Source: a bacterium
GTDB lineage: Bacteria; Armatimonadota; JACIXR01
Direction: 5' to 3'
Length of the DNA stretch: 64,000 nt
Assembly: GCA_014360495.1 (NCBI GenBank)
Contig: JACIXR010000001.1
Location: forward strand, 124,001 to 188,000
Made by a program: the position numbers and the translations under genes. A model generated the notes under the pieces. That model was given only the letters and a program-made list of their open reading frames with translations, had not been told where the DNA came from and did no database searches. Positions 42,257 through 50,074 of this stretch are shown one piece after another; position 1 is the stretch's first letter, and every line of letters starts with the position of its first letter.

Positions 42257-42401
42257 AACCACATTGACGATAGGGCTAAGGAACTATCTCGCAGGGGAAA
42301 TTGCCGAACTTGATGATGACTTGGCGAAGGAGCTTATCGCCTTGGATTTAGTGGAACTCGTGGAAGAGAAAGAGGAGAAAACCAAAAGGAAGGGCAAATA
42401 A
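42237..42401 (+). CDS. small phage head-module protein, copy 3
   Basis: 54 residues from ATG 42237 (AAGGAGGG upstream, inside copy 2). Blocks VKTTLTIG, LAGEIAELDDDLAKELIALDL and VELV match the layout of copies 1 and 2, followed by a Lys/Glu-rich tail. The third of three tandem related genes. Unknown function. Confidence 0.7.
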   Translation: MKKVKVKTTLTIGLRNYLAGEIAELDDDLAKELIALDLVELVEEKEEKTKRKGK

Positions 42402-42458
42402 TGAGCAAATGGGATAAGTTATATGGATACAATGCCCGCCCACGAGGTGATCAATAAA
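42402..42458 (+). CDS. 18-codon ORF, possible coupling peptide
   Basis: ATG 42402 follows the previous stop directly. The ORF encodes MSKWDKLYGYNARPRGDQ and its TAA shares a base with the next ATG. The next gene's AGGTGAT lies inside it. It may be a translational-coupling leader or chance. Confidence 0.25.
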
Positions 42459-42883
42459 TGGCATGGATAACCGAAGCCGATATCAAGCCTTTCATTCACG
42501 ACTGGGATAGCTACGGCTTCACGCTTGACCAGATACAGGGCGCGATAGAGAACGCTGAAGCGAGGATTAAAGACCGTCTCGCCCCCTATTTTACCCTCCC
42601 GGCTGATGATGAGACACCTCCTGCTGGCTTGAAATCCCTTATTGCTCAATACGCCGCTTACCTTTTGATGAGGGCACGCAGAGTGGCGTTGACGGAAACA
42701 GAGGAGGCATGGGTTAGGGAATTGGGAGAGGAAGTTGAAACTATGCTTGACGATATAGTGGAGGGGAAGCGAGTGATCAAGGGCTTGGTGAGGCACGCCC
42801 TTGAGGGCGGGGAGGAGCCATCCCAACTCCACGACCTCGTCGACCCCCTTATTAAGGTTAGAAGTAAACCAGAGAGTGGTTGA
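42458..42883 (+). CDS. phage head-tail connector, gp36/DUF1320-like
   Basis: 141 residues. It opens with MAWITEADIKPFI, has IENAEARIKDRLAPYFTLP, and a helical core with LIAQYAAYLLMRAR, as in gp36/DUF1320 (gp6-like) proteins that bridge portal and tail. Last recognisable gene of the head cassette; no tail gene follows. Confidence 0.72.
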   Translation: MAWITEADIKPFIHDWDSYGFTLDQIQGAIENAEARIKDRLAPYFTLPADDETPPAGLKSLIAQYAAYLLMRARRVALTETEEAWVRELGEEVETMLDDIVEGKRVIKGLVRHALEGGEEPSQLHDLVDPLIKVRSKPESG

Positions 42884-42897
42884 TTTGAACTAATGCC

Positions 42898-43290
42898 TTA
42901 CCTTCCTTCGCTTTTATCTCCATCTTCATAGGAGTAATAATAACCACTGTATACGCAGTGTTGTGTCGAGGCGAATGCGTTATATACCTTCAAAATATTC
43001 TCATCGGGGAAATGAGGATAATTCATTTGGGAATAAGGATGATTCACTTTGACCCTTTTTATCCCTGCCCACAGGAACGAAAGAGCAAGTATCAACAAGA
43101 ATAACCATAAAAGCCCAAAGTAAATAGCACAGCCCCAAAAACTACCAAAAGCCTCAGGTCCAGCAGACCATGCTGTACGCCCCAATTTGTACATACACCA
43201 AAACATATAAAACAACCAAAACAGCCAAATCAAACCAAATATCAAAGAGAAACCAAAAGAAGATGCCTCTGAAAAATTTATTTGGCTCAT
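42898..43290 (-). CDS. small membrane protein of unknown function
   Basis: 130 residues from ATG 43290, chosen over the TTG two codons earlier because GGGTGAT is well spaced. Two hydrophobic segments (SLIFGLIWLFWLFYMFW, GCAIYFGLLWLFLLILALSFLW) flank a short loop. The C-terminal half is polar with several Tyr (VYSGYYYSYED). Opposite strand to the phage head genes. No known family recognised. It is related to the ORF at 43325-43510. Confidence 0.5.
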   Translation of the reverse strand: MSQINFSEASSFGFSLIFGLIWLFWLFYMFWCMYKLGRTAWSAGPEAFGSFWGCAIYFGLLWLFLLILALSFLWAGIKRVKVNHPYSQMNYPHFPDENILKVYNAFASTQHCVYSGYYYSYEDGDKSEGR

Positions 43291-43324
43291 ATTCAATCAC
43301 CCAAATGCAAACAAAAATGCAATT

Positions 43325-43510
43325 TTACCGATGTTTCCTTAGATAACCATAAGCGTAATTTATTTGGTTGCTTTCTTGCAATGTCCTCAACAATAAATTC
43401 CTAGCCATCAACAAGAAAAACCACAAAAGCCCTCTAAACAAAGCTACGCTAAGACATCCACCAAAACCATAAATAGCAGAAATCGACAAAGACTTCCTAT
43501 AATGCCACAT
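43325..43510 (-). pseudogene. truncated relative of the adjacent membrane protein
   Basis: 61 codons. FGGCLSVALFRGLLWFFLLMA followed by NQINYAYGYL aligns with WGCAIYFGLLWLFLLILAL and YSQMNYPHFP of its neighbour. On the DNA, ATCAACAAGAAAAACCAC (from about 43399) differs by two bases from the matching stretch near 43094. The C-terminal domain is missing and no clear ribosome site is seen, so this looks like a decaying tandem duplicate. Confidence 0.45.
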
Positions 43511-43520
43511 CCACTACTAC

Positions 43521-43542
43521 TAAAAATAACCACTGTTTACAA
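43521..43542 (-). repeat. trace of a further copy of the membrane-protein 3' end
   Basis: TAAAAATAACCACTGTTTAC at 43521-43540 matches TAATAATAACCACTGTATAC near 42935-42954, the part coding YSGYYY in the intact gene. It lies just upstream of the truncated copy, as expected if three copies once stood in tandem. Confidence 0.4.
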
Positions 43543-43562
43543 CTCAAATAAAGAGAGGGATA

Positions 43563-43775
43563 CTATAGTTGCTTCTTCAAAAGGTTTATCCTCTTCAACT
43601 TCATATCCCACCCAAACTTATAAATCGGGAACGATGGAACAGAACCTTCGTGCCCAGCTATATTAATATCAATAACCCTATCTCTCCAATGGATTAGCAA
43701 CAGCTTATCCCTTTACCAACTTCCTTTCTCGTAAGCTTTTCTAATCTCTCCTTCTGCTTCTCTTGACTCATTCAC
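43563..43775 (-). pseudogene. decayed ORF with one in-frame stop
   Basis: From GTG 43775 a frame reads NESREAEGEIRKAYEKGSW, a TAA, then LLLIHWRDRVIDINIAGHEG and SVPSFPIYKFGWDMKLKRIN to TAG at 43563-43565. The composition is protein-like on both sides of the stop. No family recognised. The remaining bases to 43954 show neither gene nor clear terminator for the neighbouring kinase operon. Confidence 0.3.
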
Positions 43776-43954
43776 AGAAGCTTTATGTTAGACCCTTTGG
43801 TTATTTTGCAAGTCCTATATAGTCAAAATACTAGATCAAAAATACTAAAAATGTAAGCACGATTCTTTATCTTTAAAAGAGAAAAACGGGAGGAGAATAC
43901 CAGAAAGAAACCTCTTTCCAAACGAGGGAAAAACGATTATGGAGAGGATTTGCT

Positions 43955-46108
43955 TTAGTGTCTTGCTCTCCTTTTTCTTTTTTCTCCTCCCTCTTCGTAG
44001 TAATAATAGTAGTAATAATAGTAATATCCGCCGTATCTAGCTCTTCTGACATCCATTTCGTTGAGGACAGCGCCCAATATATTTGCCTTGACATTTTCCA
44101 GCATCTTTCTTGCTTGATTGAGGGCGCTCCTACTTGTGGAATTATACCGGGCGACGATAAGCGCTCCATCGCAAATGGATGAGAGAATCACGGCATCAGC
44201 CATTCCCATAACCAAGGGAGAATCAATGATTACGATATCAAATTTTTGTTTCAATTCCTCTAATACCTCCCTCATTCGCTCTGATTCCAGGAGCTCAGCG
44301 GGATTGGGAGGAATGGGACCGCAGGTTATTGCATATAGGTTATCTATTTCAGTTGGCTTTACGGCTTCCTCCGTGTCGGCTTCTCCCACGAGAAGGTTGG
44401 TCAAACCAACTTCTCTATCCAAGCCGAAGATTTCGTGAACCCTTGGTCGGCGTAGGTCGGCATCTAAGATCAAGGTCTTTTGTCCAGCTTGGGCGAAGGC
44501 TACTGCTAAATTTGCGGATACCGTGCTTTTACCTTCTGAAGGCTCAGGGGAGGTAATAAGGATTGCCTTTAACGGTTTTCCCAAGCCGGCAAATTTGAGG
44601 CTTGAACGAAGAGTGCGGAAAGCTTCCGATGCGTGGGAGCGATGGCTTTCAAGGATAACGAGGCGAGTAGCATTGTTTTCAAAGCGCGGTATAATGGCGA
44701 GAGGTGTTAGCCTGCATCTTCTTTCCAAATCGGCTGGAGACTTAATTGCATCGTCAAAATACTCCGCGAGAGCTCCACTCAACACAGCAAGCGATAAGGC
44801 GAGGATAAACCCAAGTGCATAATTTAACCCTTTTTTGGGGTATATCGGATATTTTGGTAAAGTTGCCATTTCCTCGGCAGTTACATTGCCAAACGTTGTT
44901 GCCTCTGCTATTCTAGCTTCCTGTAGCCTCTGCTGGAGAGTTGTATAGAGGGTTTCAGCAACTTGGACATCCCTTTGAAGATTGACAAATTGCATTTCTT
45001 TCTCAGGAAGACGGGAGAGCTCGCTCTCCAATTCCGATACCAATCTTCTCAGGGCTTCCCTTTTAGCTTCCGCTTTAAGCAAATCAACTTGTGCCATAAG
45101 CAAGTTGTCCCTTAGAGGATTGGGTTGGACATTCTCCTGAAGAGTTGTTTTTTGGGCTTCTCTCTCTATTCTTCCATTTATTTCTTCTATCTGTTTCTTG
45201 GTTGCTATGACCTCTGGGTGGTTATCTGCATATTTTTGCTGAAGTCCTAAAAGCTTCACTTCTAACTCCACGAGCTGTTGGCGTAGGGCGATGAGGGTTG
45301 GGCTTTCACCCAATGTCCAGCTTGCCAATCGTGTTTCTCCTTCTTTTTTCAATTGTTCCTTGAGGTAATCAACGCTCGCCTTATAAGTGTTTATAGAGGC
45401 TTCCGTTTGCTCTAAATCACTTTGGAGGTTTGCCAATCTTTCCACCTTTTTCTTCGTATCCTCCTCAAGGGAGAAGATTCCTTCTTTTTCTTTGAATTCT
45501 CTCAACTTCTTCTCAGCCTCTAATAGCCTTTGATATAACCCCTTTTTCCCTTCCTTTGTATCACCATATAGCTGCTCCTCAATAAATTTGCGAGTAGCAA
45601 CGGCTTCCTTTCTTCCTTCTTCTTGATTCTTATACACCAAAGCATGAGCAATCCCATTAACAATCCACATAGCTTTTTCAGGAGAAGTGCTGTTTGCTTT
45701 TATAAGGATTATCTCGCTTCCCTTCGGAACCTCTAACTTTATATTTCCAGTGCGAGTGAGGTTTTCCATCTCGTCAACAGTGATATCCACTTCTCCCCTG
45801 CTATTGTCTCTGATATATTTAACAGCTTCCTCAAGGTAAGGACGGCTGGTGGCTAATTGCAGATAAGTATCAAGAGAAGCAGAGGGGTAAGCGAAAATCG
45901 TTTGGAGGGGGGATATGAGGGAAGAACTCCCCGGTTGTTGTGTTTTCACTCTTACCTTAGCTATAGCTTGATAAACTTTCTGCCTGGTAATCGTATAACC
46001 GACTACCAAAAACATTACGATACCAAAAACCAAGAGCATAACAGGAAGGCGTCTAAAAGCTATCTCAATATAGTCTCTTAATTCCAATGCTTCTTCTCTT
46101 TCTTCCAA
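43955..46108 (-). CDS. polysaccharide co-polymerase / bacterial tyrosine autokinase (Wzc-like)
   Basis: 717 residues. Wzz domain with membrane helices at about 22-40 and 428-447, and a long periplasmic coiled coil (about 190-400). The BY-kinase domain has Walker A SPEPSEGKST (520-529), Walker A' LDADLRRP (549-555) and Walker B IVIIDSP (625-631). The C-terminus ends with ten consecutive Tyr (695-704) followed by a basic tail, the autophosphorylation cluster. It controls chain length and export of exopolysaccharide. TTG start after AAGGAGG. It points to extracellular polysaccharide synthesis elsewhere in the genome. Confidence 0.92.
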   Translation of the reverse strand: MEEREEALELRDYIEIAFRRLPVMLLVFGIVMFLVVGYTITRQKVYQAIAKVRVKTQQPGSSSLISPLQTIFAYPSASLDTYLQLATSRPYLEEAVKYIRDNSRGEVDITVDEMENLTRTGNIKLEVPKGSEIILIKANSTSPEKAMWIVNGIAHALVYKNQEEGRKEAVATRKFIEEQLYGDTKEGKKGLYQRLLEAEKKLREFKEKEGIFSLEEDTKKKVERLANLQSDLEQTEASINTYKASVDYLKEQLKKEGETRLASWTLGESPTLIALRQQLVELEVKLLGLQQKYADNHPEVIATKKQIEEINGRIEREAQKTTLQENVQPNPLRDNLLMAQVDLLKAEAKREALRRLVSELESELSRLPEKEMQFVNLQRDVQVAETLYTTLQQRLQEARIAEATTFGNVTAEEMATLPKYPIYPKKGLNYALGFILALSLAVLSGALAEYFDDAIKSPADLERRCRLTPLAIIPRFENNATRLVILESHRSHASEAFRTLRSSLKFAGLGKPLKAILITSPEPSEGKSTVSANLAVAFAQAGQKTLILDADLRRPRVHEIFGLDREVGLTNLLVGEADTEEAVKPTEIDNLYAITCGPIPPNPAELLESERMREVLEELKQKFDIVIIDSPLVMGMADAVILSSICDGALIVARYNSTSRSALNQARKMLENVKANILGAVLNEMDVRRARYGGYYYYYYYYYYEEGGEKRKRRARH

Positions 46109-46143
46109 CTTCGGACCTCCTTATTTAAAAAACTTTATTATTA

Positions 46144-46171
46144 ATATTAGAAAAAAATGCGAGTTTTGCAA
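46144..46171 (-). promoter_or_regulatory. probable promoter of the tyrosine-kinase gene
   Basis: Minus strand TTGCAA (46171-46166), 16 bases, TAATAT (46149-46144), with an AT-rich leader and AAGGAGG before the TTG start at 46108. Confidence 0.45.
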
Positions 46172-46230
46172 ATATTTTTATGATTTTCCAGTTTTTTTAA
46201 AATTCAGGGAGTGCCTCGGTATACACCTTC

Positions 46231-47253
46231 TCAAGATATTGAGTTTTGCCAAAAGACCTGATTTCCCTTTTTGAAAATTTCTACTCCTTTGCTCACAAAT
46301 TTTAAGGGAAGAACTTTTATGCCTCCTTGTTTTAACTTATCTTTTAATTTTCTCACTTTACCGTCCTCTGCTAAAAACAAAATACAACCTCCACCTCCCG
46401 CGCCCATCGCTTTCCCTCCGATTGCTCCTTCCTCCTTAGCTATCTGAAAAATCCTATCAATTTCTGGGTCGCTTATCCCCGCAGCTAGCCTTTTTTGTCT
46501 CTCCCAATTCTCGCTCATCAGCTTGCCCACAGTTTCAATATCGCCCTTTATAATTGCCTCTTTCATAGCGTAAGCTATTTCCTTCATTTCATCCAATAAT
46601 TTCAAAACTTCCGCATATCTACCCATGACTTCGTATATTATTCTCCCGGATAGACGAGAACGTCCTGAAAAACAAAGAACAAGCCTTCTCTCCAAATCCT
46701 TCACAAATTCATCGCTTACCTTCACCCTTTCCCATTCAACCTTTTCTTTGAACTCCATGAAAAGGAAACCTCCCAAAGCTGAAGCATATTGGTCCTGCCT
46801 TCCTCCCCAAATACCGAGCTCTTCCTTTTCTATGAGATGGGCTAGTTCCGCTATCCTCTCTCTCCTCATTTTCCCGCTCCTCAATCTATCTATCGCATAG
46901 AGGAGGCAAACCGCTGTTGCCGCCGAAGCACCCAATCCGGAACCCGGAGGAGCATCACACCAGGCTTTTACTTCACCTCCCCAATTTATCCCCATTTTTT
47001 TCAGCCCAGCTTTCAGTAAATCAAGGTTTCCTCCATATTCCATCTCCCGAATTGATTTCGCTTCCTCACTAAGACCGTAATCCAGGGAAACGATTCGCAA
47101 ATTTTCTCCATCTCTGATATTAAGGGAAACATAGGAATAAAGCCCTATAGTTGCATTAACAACCGCTCCTCCTCTTTCAGTGCAATAAGGTTCAACATCT
47201 GTAAAACCGCCGGCGAAGTCAACTCTAACAGGTGCTCTGCATATTAGCTTCAT
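46231..47253 (-). CDS. GHMP sugar kinase (heptose-7-phosphate kinase-like)
   Basis: 340 residues. GHMP motif 1 CRAPVRVDFAGGFTDV (5-20), motif 2 PPGSGLGASAATAVCLL (phosphate loop, about 102-118) and motif 3 GGKAMGAGGGGCILFL are intact, with EELGIWGGRQDQYASALGG typical of the HddA/fucokinase branch. It phosphorylates a sugar at the anomeric carbon, for example D-manno-heptose 7-phosphate or fucose, feeding nucleotide-sugar synthesis. It sits upstream of the polysaccharide kinase on the same strand, consistent with that role. The exact sugar is not readable. Confidence 0.85.
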   Translation of the reverse strand: MKLICRAPVRVDFAGGFTDVEPYCTERGGAVVNATIGLYSYVSLNIRDGENLRIVSLDYGLSEEAKSIREMEYGGNLDLLKAGLKKMGINWGGEVKAWCDAPPGSGLGASAATAVCLLYAIDRLRSGKMRRERIAELAHLIEKEELGIWGGRQDQYASALGGFLFMEFKEKVEWERVKVSDEFVKDLERRLVLCFSGRSRLSGRIIYEVMGRYAEVLKLLDEMKEIAYAMKEAIIKGDIETVGKLMSENWERQKRLAAGISDPEIDRIFQIAKEEGAIGGKAMGAGGGGCILFLAEDGKVRKLKDKLKQGGIKVLPLKFVSKGVEIFKKGNQVFWQNSIS

Positions 47254-47300
47254 TTTTTCCTAATTAATTTTATACTTTTAAATAAGAGAGGTGAATTGAA

Positions 47301-48143
47301 TTGAGGAAGCTTTGCCTTGTCGGAATGATTTTGCTTATAGCGATCATCTGTTGTGGACAAGAGGTTGTCGCAACTGTTGATGGTGTCAAGATTACGAAGG
47401 AGGAATTTCTAGAAAGGCTGAAAAAATGGGCGGGGGAAGCGGTCTTAATGGGGATGATAGATGACATATTGGTGGAGCGTGAAGCTCAGAAAGAAGGGGT
47501 AGGTGCTACGGATGATGAGGTGAAGATGAGAGTAGAGATTTTCCGCCGCCTCAATGTCCCTCCTGGTGTAGATTTCCAGCAAGACCTCATTAATAATGGC
47601 ACTACCCTTGCCAGAATTAGGGATACATTTCGCTTAGGTATCCTCGTAGAGAAGATTATAGCGAAGAGGGAGAATATCACGGTTAGCGAAGACGAAATTA
47701 AGGAGGAGTTCAAGAAGATTTCAAAGGAGCGAAGAGTGAGGTTCATCCTAACAAAGAGCGAGGAGGACGCGATTGCTCTTCAACAAAAATTTAACGAAGG
47801 TTCCTTCAGCTTCAGCGAGCTGGCGAAGCGATATTCCCAGGACCAAGAAAGTAGAGAAAAGGGCGGGGATTTAGGATGGGTAAGGAAGGGCATGCTCCCG
47901 CCTTATTTTGAGGATGTTGTCTTCAAGCTCAAAATCGGCAAGGTCTCTGAACCGATATGGACGAGATATGGCTTTTACTTCTTTATGGTGGAAGAGGAAA
48001 GGGAAGGGAAACTAACACCCGAGATACGAGCGGAGCTTCAGCAGACGATATTATCAGCAAAGATAGGTTTGAGGAGATTTCAATTTATTGATGAACTGCG
48101 CCAAAAGGCGAAAATAGAGATAAACAAATCGCTAACGGAATGA
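47301..48143 (+). CDS. SurA/PrsA-like parvulin peptidyl-prolyl isomerase
   Basis: 280 residues. Signal peptide LCLVGMILLIAIICC, possibly a lipoprotein with Cys near residue 17. The N-terminal chaperone-like part (ATVDGVKITKEEFLERL) is followed by a parvulin domain (about 150-245): RRVRFILTKSEEDA, FSELAKRYSQDQESREKGGDLGWVRKGMLPPYFEDVVF, and YGFYFFMVEE. It helps fold exported proteins. TTG start after GAGAGGTGA. Divergent from the GHMP kinase with only 47 bases between. Confidence 0.9.
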   Translation: MRKLCLVGMILLIAIICCGQEVVATVDGVKITKEEFLERLKKWAGEAVLMGMIDDILVEREAQKEGVGATDDEVKMRVEIFRRLNVPPGVDFQQDLINNGTTLARIRDTFRLGILVEKIIAKRENITVSEDEIKEEFKKISKERRVRFILTKSEEDAIALQQKFNEGSFSFSELAKRYSQDQESREKGGDLGWVRKGMLPPYFEDVVFKLKIGKVSEPIWTRYGFYFFMVEEEREGKLTPEIRAELQQTILSAKIGLRRFQFIDELRQKAKIEINKSLTE

Positions 48144-48149
48144 GCTGAT

Positions 48150-48809
48150 TCACTGGGAGGGAATATTCCCCGGTGGTAATTGTCCAGCCCCATACCAGAC
48201 TACACTCCAACGCCCCTCTTCTTTCACAAGTTGGAGAGGAAAGCGAAGCGTTTGTTTGCCGAAGGGGGTGTTTATTCCCACTTCAACATTCACATTTACC
48301 GAGTGGGCTTCCTCGCTCGTTTTCTTTGCTTTCACATCCGAAATATCCAGCCTATAGCGGGAAAACTCCTGTTGAAAAGCTTCCTTTGTTATGAGCTTGC
48401 GAGAATCATTGCTAAGAAGGTCATACATCTTTTCATAATCCTCCAACTTCCAGAAATTGAACCAATATTCCGCTGTCTTTTCCGGTAGGGGAGTCAAGGC
48501 AATGGAGAGGGTTTTATCGGCTGTTATAGAAATGGGTTCATAGCCTGTTGCATTAATTGTGATTTCAACTCCGAGTTTTGAAACCTTTAACTTGAACTTC
48601 CCCTTTTCATCAGAAGTAGTTGAACTGGAGTCAGAGGTGATAATGGCACCGCTTACAGGCGATCCGGTAATGGAGTCCTGAATCGTGCCCTCAATCTTCG
48701 TCCCCCTTATTAGAAAAACATAGGCAATCAATCCGAGAATTAAGACCAGCGAGATTACAAAAAATATTTTTCCTTTTCCGTTTTTGCTTTTGCGTTCCTC
48801 AGTCATCAT
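48150..48809 (-). CDS. membrane-anchored carboxypeptidase-regulatory-like / NTF2-like protein
   Basis: 219 residues. One N-terminal membrane helix (IFFVISLVLILGLIAYVFLI), then a beta-sandwich of the carboxypeptidase regulatory type (IEGTIQDSITGSPVSGAIITS, GKFKLKVSKLG, about 38-105). An NTF2-like domain follows (about 112-212: TAEYWFNFWKLEDYEKMYDLLS, GRWSVVWYGAGQLPPG), as in penicillin-binding-protein accessory domains. Probably acts in the periplasm; no precise function. It lies 17 bases after sufB on the same strand. Confidence 0.7.
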   Translation of the reverse strand: MMTEERKSKNGKGKIFFVISLVLILGLIAYVFLIRGTKIEGTIQDSITGSPVSGAIITSDSSSTTSDEKGKFKLKVSKLGVEITINATGYEPISITADKTLSIALTPLPEKTAEYWFNFWKLEDYEKMYDLLSNDSRKLITKEAFQQEFSRYRLDISDVKAKKTSEEAHSVNVNVEVGINTPFGKQTLRFPLQLVKEEGRWSVVWYGAGQLPPGNIPSQ

Positions 48810-48826
48810 TTTTTCACCTCCAAATA

Positions 48827-50074
48827 TCAGAGAGCCTCAGCGGAGGTCAATCGCAAGGCCTTATCTATTTCCCTCTCCAGTAGTTTGGGGAGCCCGGGCA
48901 TCTGAAGGGTGAGGAATCCCCTTGTTATAATGGAGATTGCTTCTTCCTTGCTCAGACCTCTCGTCATGAGATACTCAACCGCCTCCTCGGCTATCGGGCC
49001 AATTGCTGCTTCATGGGAGAGGTCGCTTAATGGGGCTTCGTCAGCAATTAGCTCTGGTATAGCTTCTATGACAGCCTTGGAAGATAGTAAAATTCCCCGA
49101 CAATCAAGGTGTCCCTTTGTCTCGTTTGCTTTCCCTACCAACTGCCCTCTCATATATAGCCTTGACTCATCTGCGCCTATGCTCCTGGCAATTGATTCAC
49201 CCATTGTCTTAGGTGCGGAGAAGATTATCCTGCTACCCATATCAATGATGGATTTACCCGAACCGTAGACGATGGAATTAAGCGTTGCCCTCGCTCCTTC
49301 CCCTTGGAGAATCGCAGTTGGATACGCCTGAAGGGATTTAACGGGACGCAGAAGTATGTAATTGCTGACAAATGTCGCGCCTTCCTCCAGAATTGTAACG
49401 GTTCGGGGGCGAACATGGAATTCCTCACCCCAGTTGTGTATCATCGTGAATACCAGAGTGGCATTGCGTTTGACATAAAATTCCGAGATTCCTATGTGGA
49501 TGCCTTCTTTAACTCTCGGGCTTATCGTGCAGCCTGTGAGGATGTTTAGCTCCGCTCCTTCCTCAACAATCACGACATTATGAACATTTTGCATCGCTTT
49601 GTCCTCGGCTATAAATAGGCAAGCTTGGACTGGTGTCTTTACCTTTTGCCCCTTAAAAGCCCTAATGAAATAGCCATTGGTTTGCAAAAGCTGGGCGGTA
49701 GCTGTGTATTTATCCGCATCAACTGGAACCGCTTTCCACCAATAATCAATCAGCCAATCATACTTCCTCAGCGCTTCCTCCGTGCTCATTATCTCAATTT
49801 GACCTTTGTAAAAATCCTGAACTTTCTTATAAATTGGAGCACGGTCTGCCTGAAAATAGGTCCCCGCTCTTCCTTCTTCCCTCGCATCTACTCCCACTTC
49901 CAGCGCCCTATCCCTAAATTCACTGTCCAATTTCTCAAGGGAATCAACTTCCTCCCTTTGGGGAGGGAGAAAGAAAGAGCTTAAATCTATGTCGGGACCG
50001 AAAGGAGCGGGTTTATTTTTTGCTCTTTCCGCTTTCTCGTTTAGTTCCTTCATAATCCTCTGCATCTCGCGCAT
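48827..50074 (-). CDS. sufB: SufB/SufD-like Fe-S cluster scaffold (minimal two-gene SUF type)
   Basis: 415 residues. N-terminal helical region (GPDIDLSSFF, EVGVDAREEGRAGTYFQAD), then a beta-helix core (NVHNVVIVEEGAELNILTGC, GIHIGISEFYVKRNATLVFTMIHNWG) and the C-terminal DEAPLSDLSHEAAIGPIAEEAVEYLMTRG with the conserved His. ATG 50074 is preferred over GTG 50083 because GAGGGGTG is then well spaced. It starts inside the 3' end of sufC. One scaffold protein with one ATPase, and no separate SufD, SufS or SufU nearby, matches minimal SUF-like (SmsCB) systems. Confidence 0.85.
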   Translation of the reverse strand: MREMQRIMKELNEKAERAKNKPAPFGPDIDLSSFFLPPQREEVDSLEKLDSEFRDRALEVGVDAREEGRAGTYFQADRAPIYKKVQDFYKGQIEIMSTEEALRKYDWLIDYWWKAVPVDADKYTATAQLLQTNGYFIRAFKGQKVKTPVQACLFIAEDKAMQNVHNVVIVEEGAELNILTGCTISPRVKEGIHIGISEFYVKRNATLVFTMIHNWGEEFHVRPRTVTILEEGATFVSNYILLRPVKSLQAYPTAILQGEGARATLNSIVYGSGKSIIDMGSRIIFSAPKTMGESIARSIGADESRLYMRGQLVGKANETKGHLDCRGILLSSKAVIEAIPELIADEAPLSDLSHEAAIGPIAEEAVEYLMTRGLSKEEAISIITRGFLTLQMPGLPKLLEREIDKALRLTSAEAL

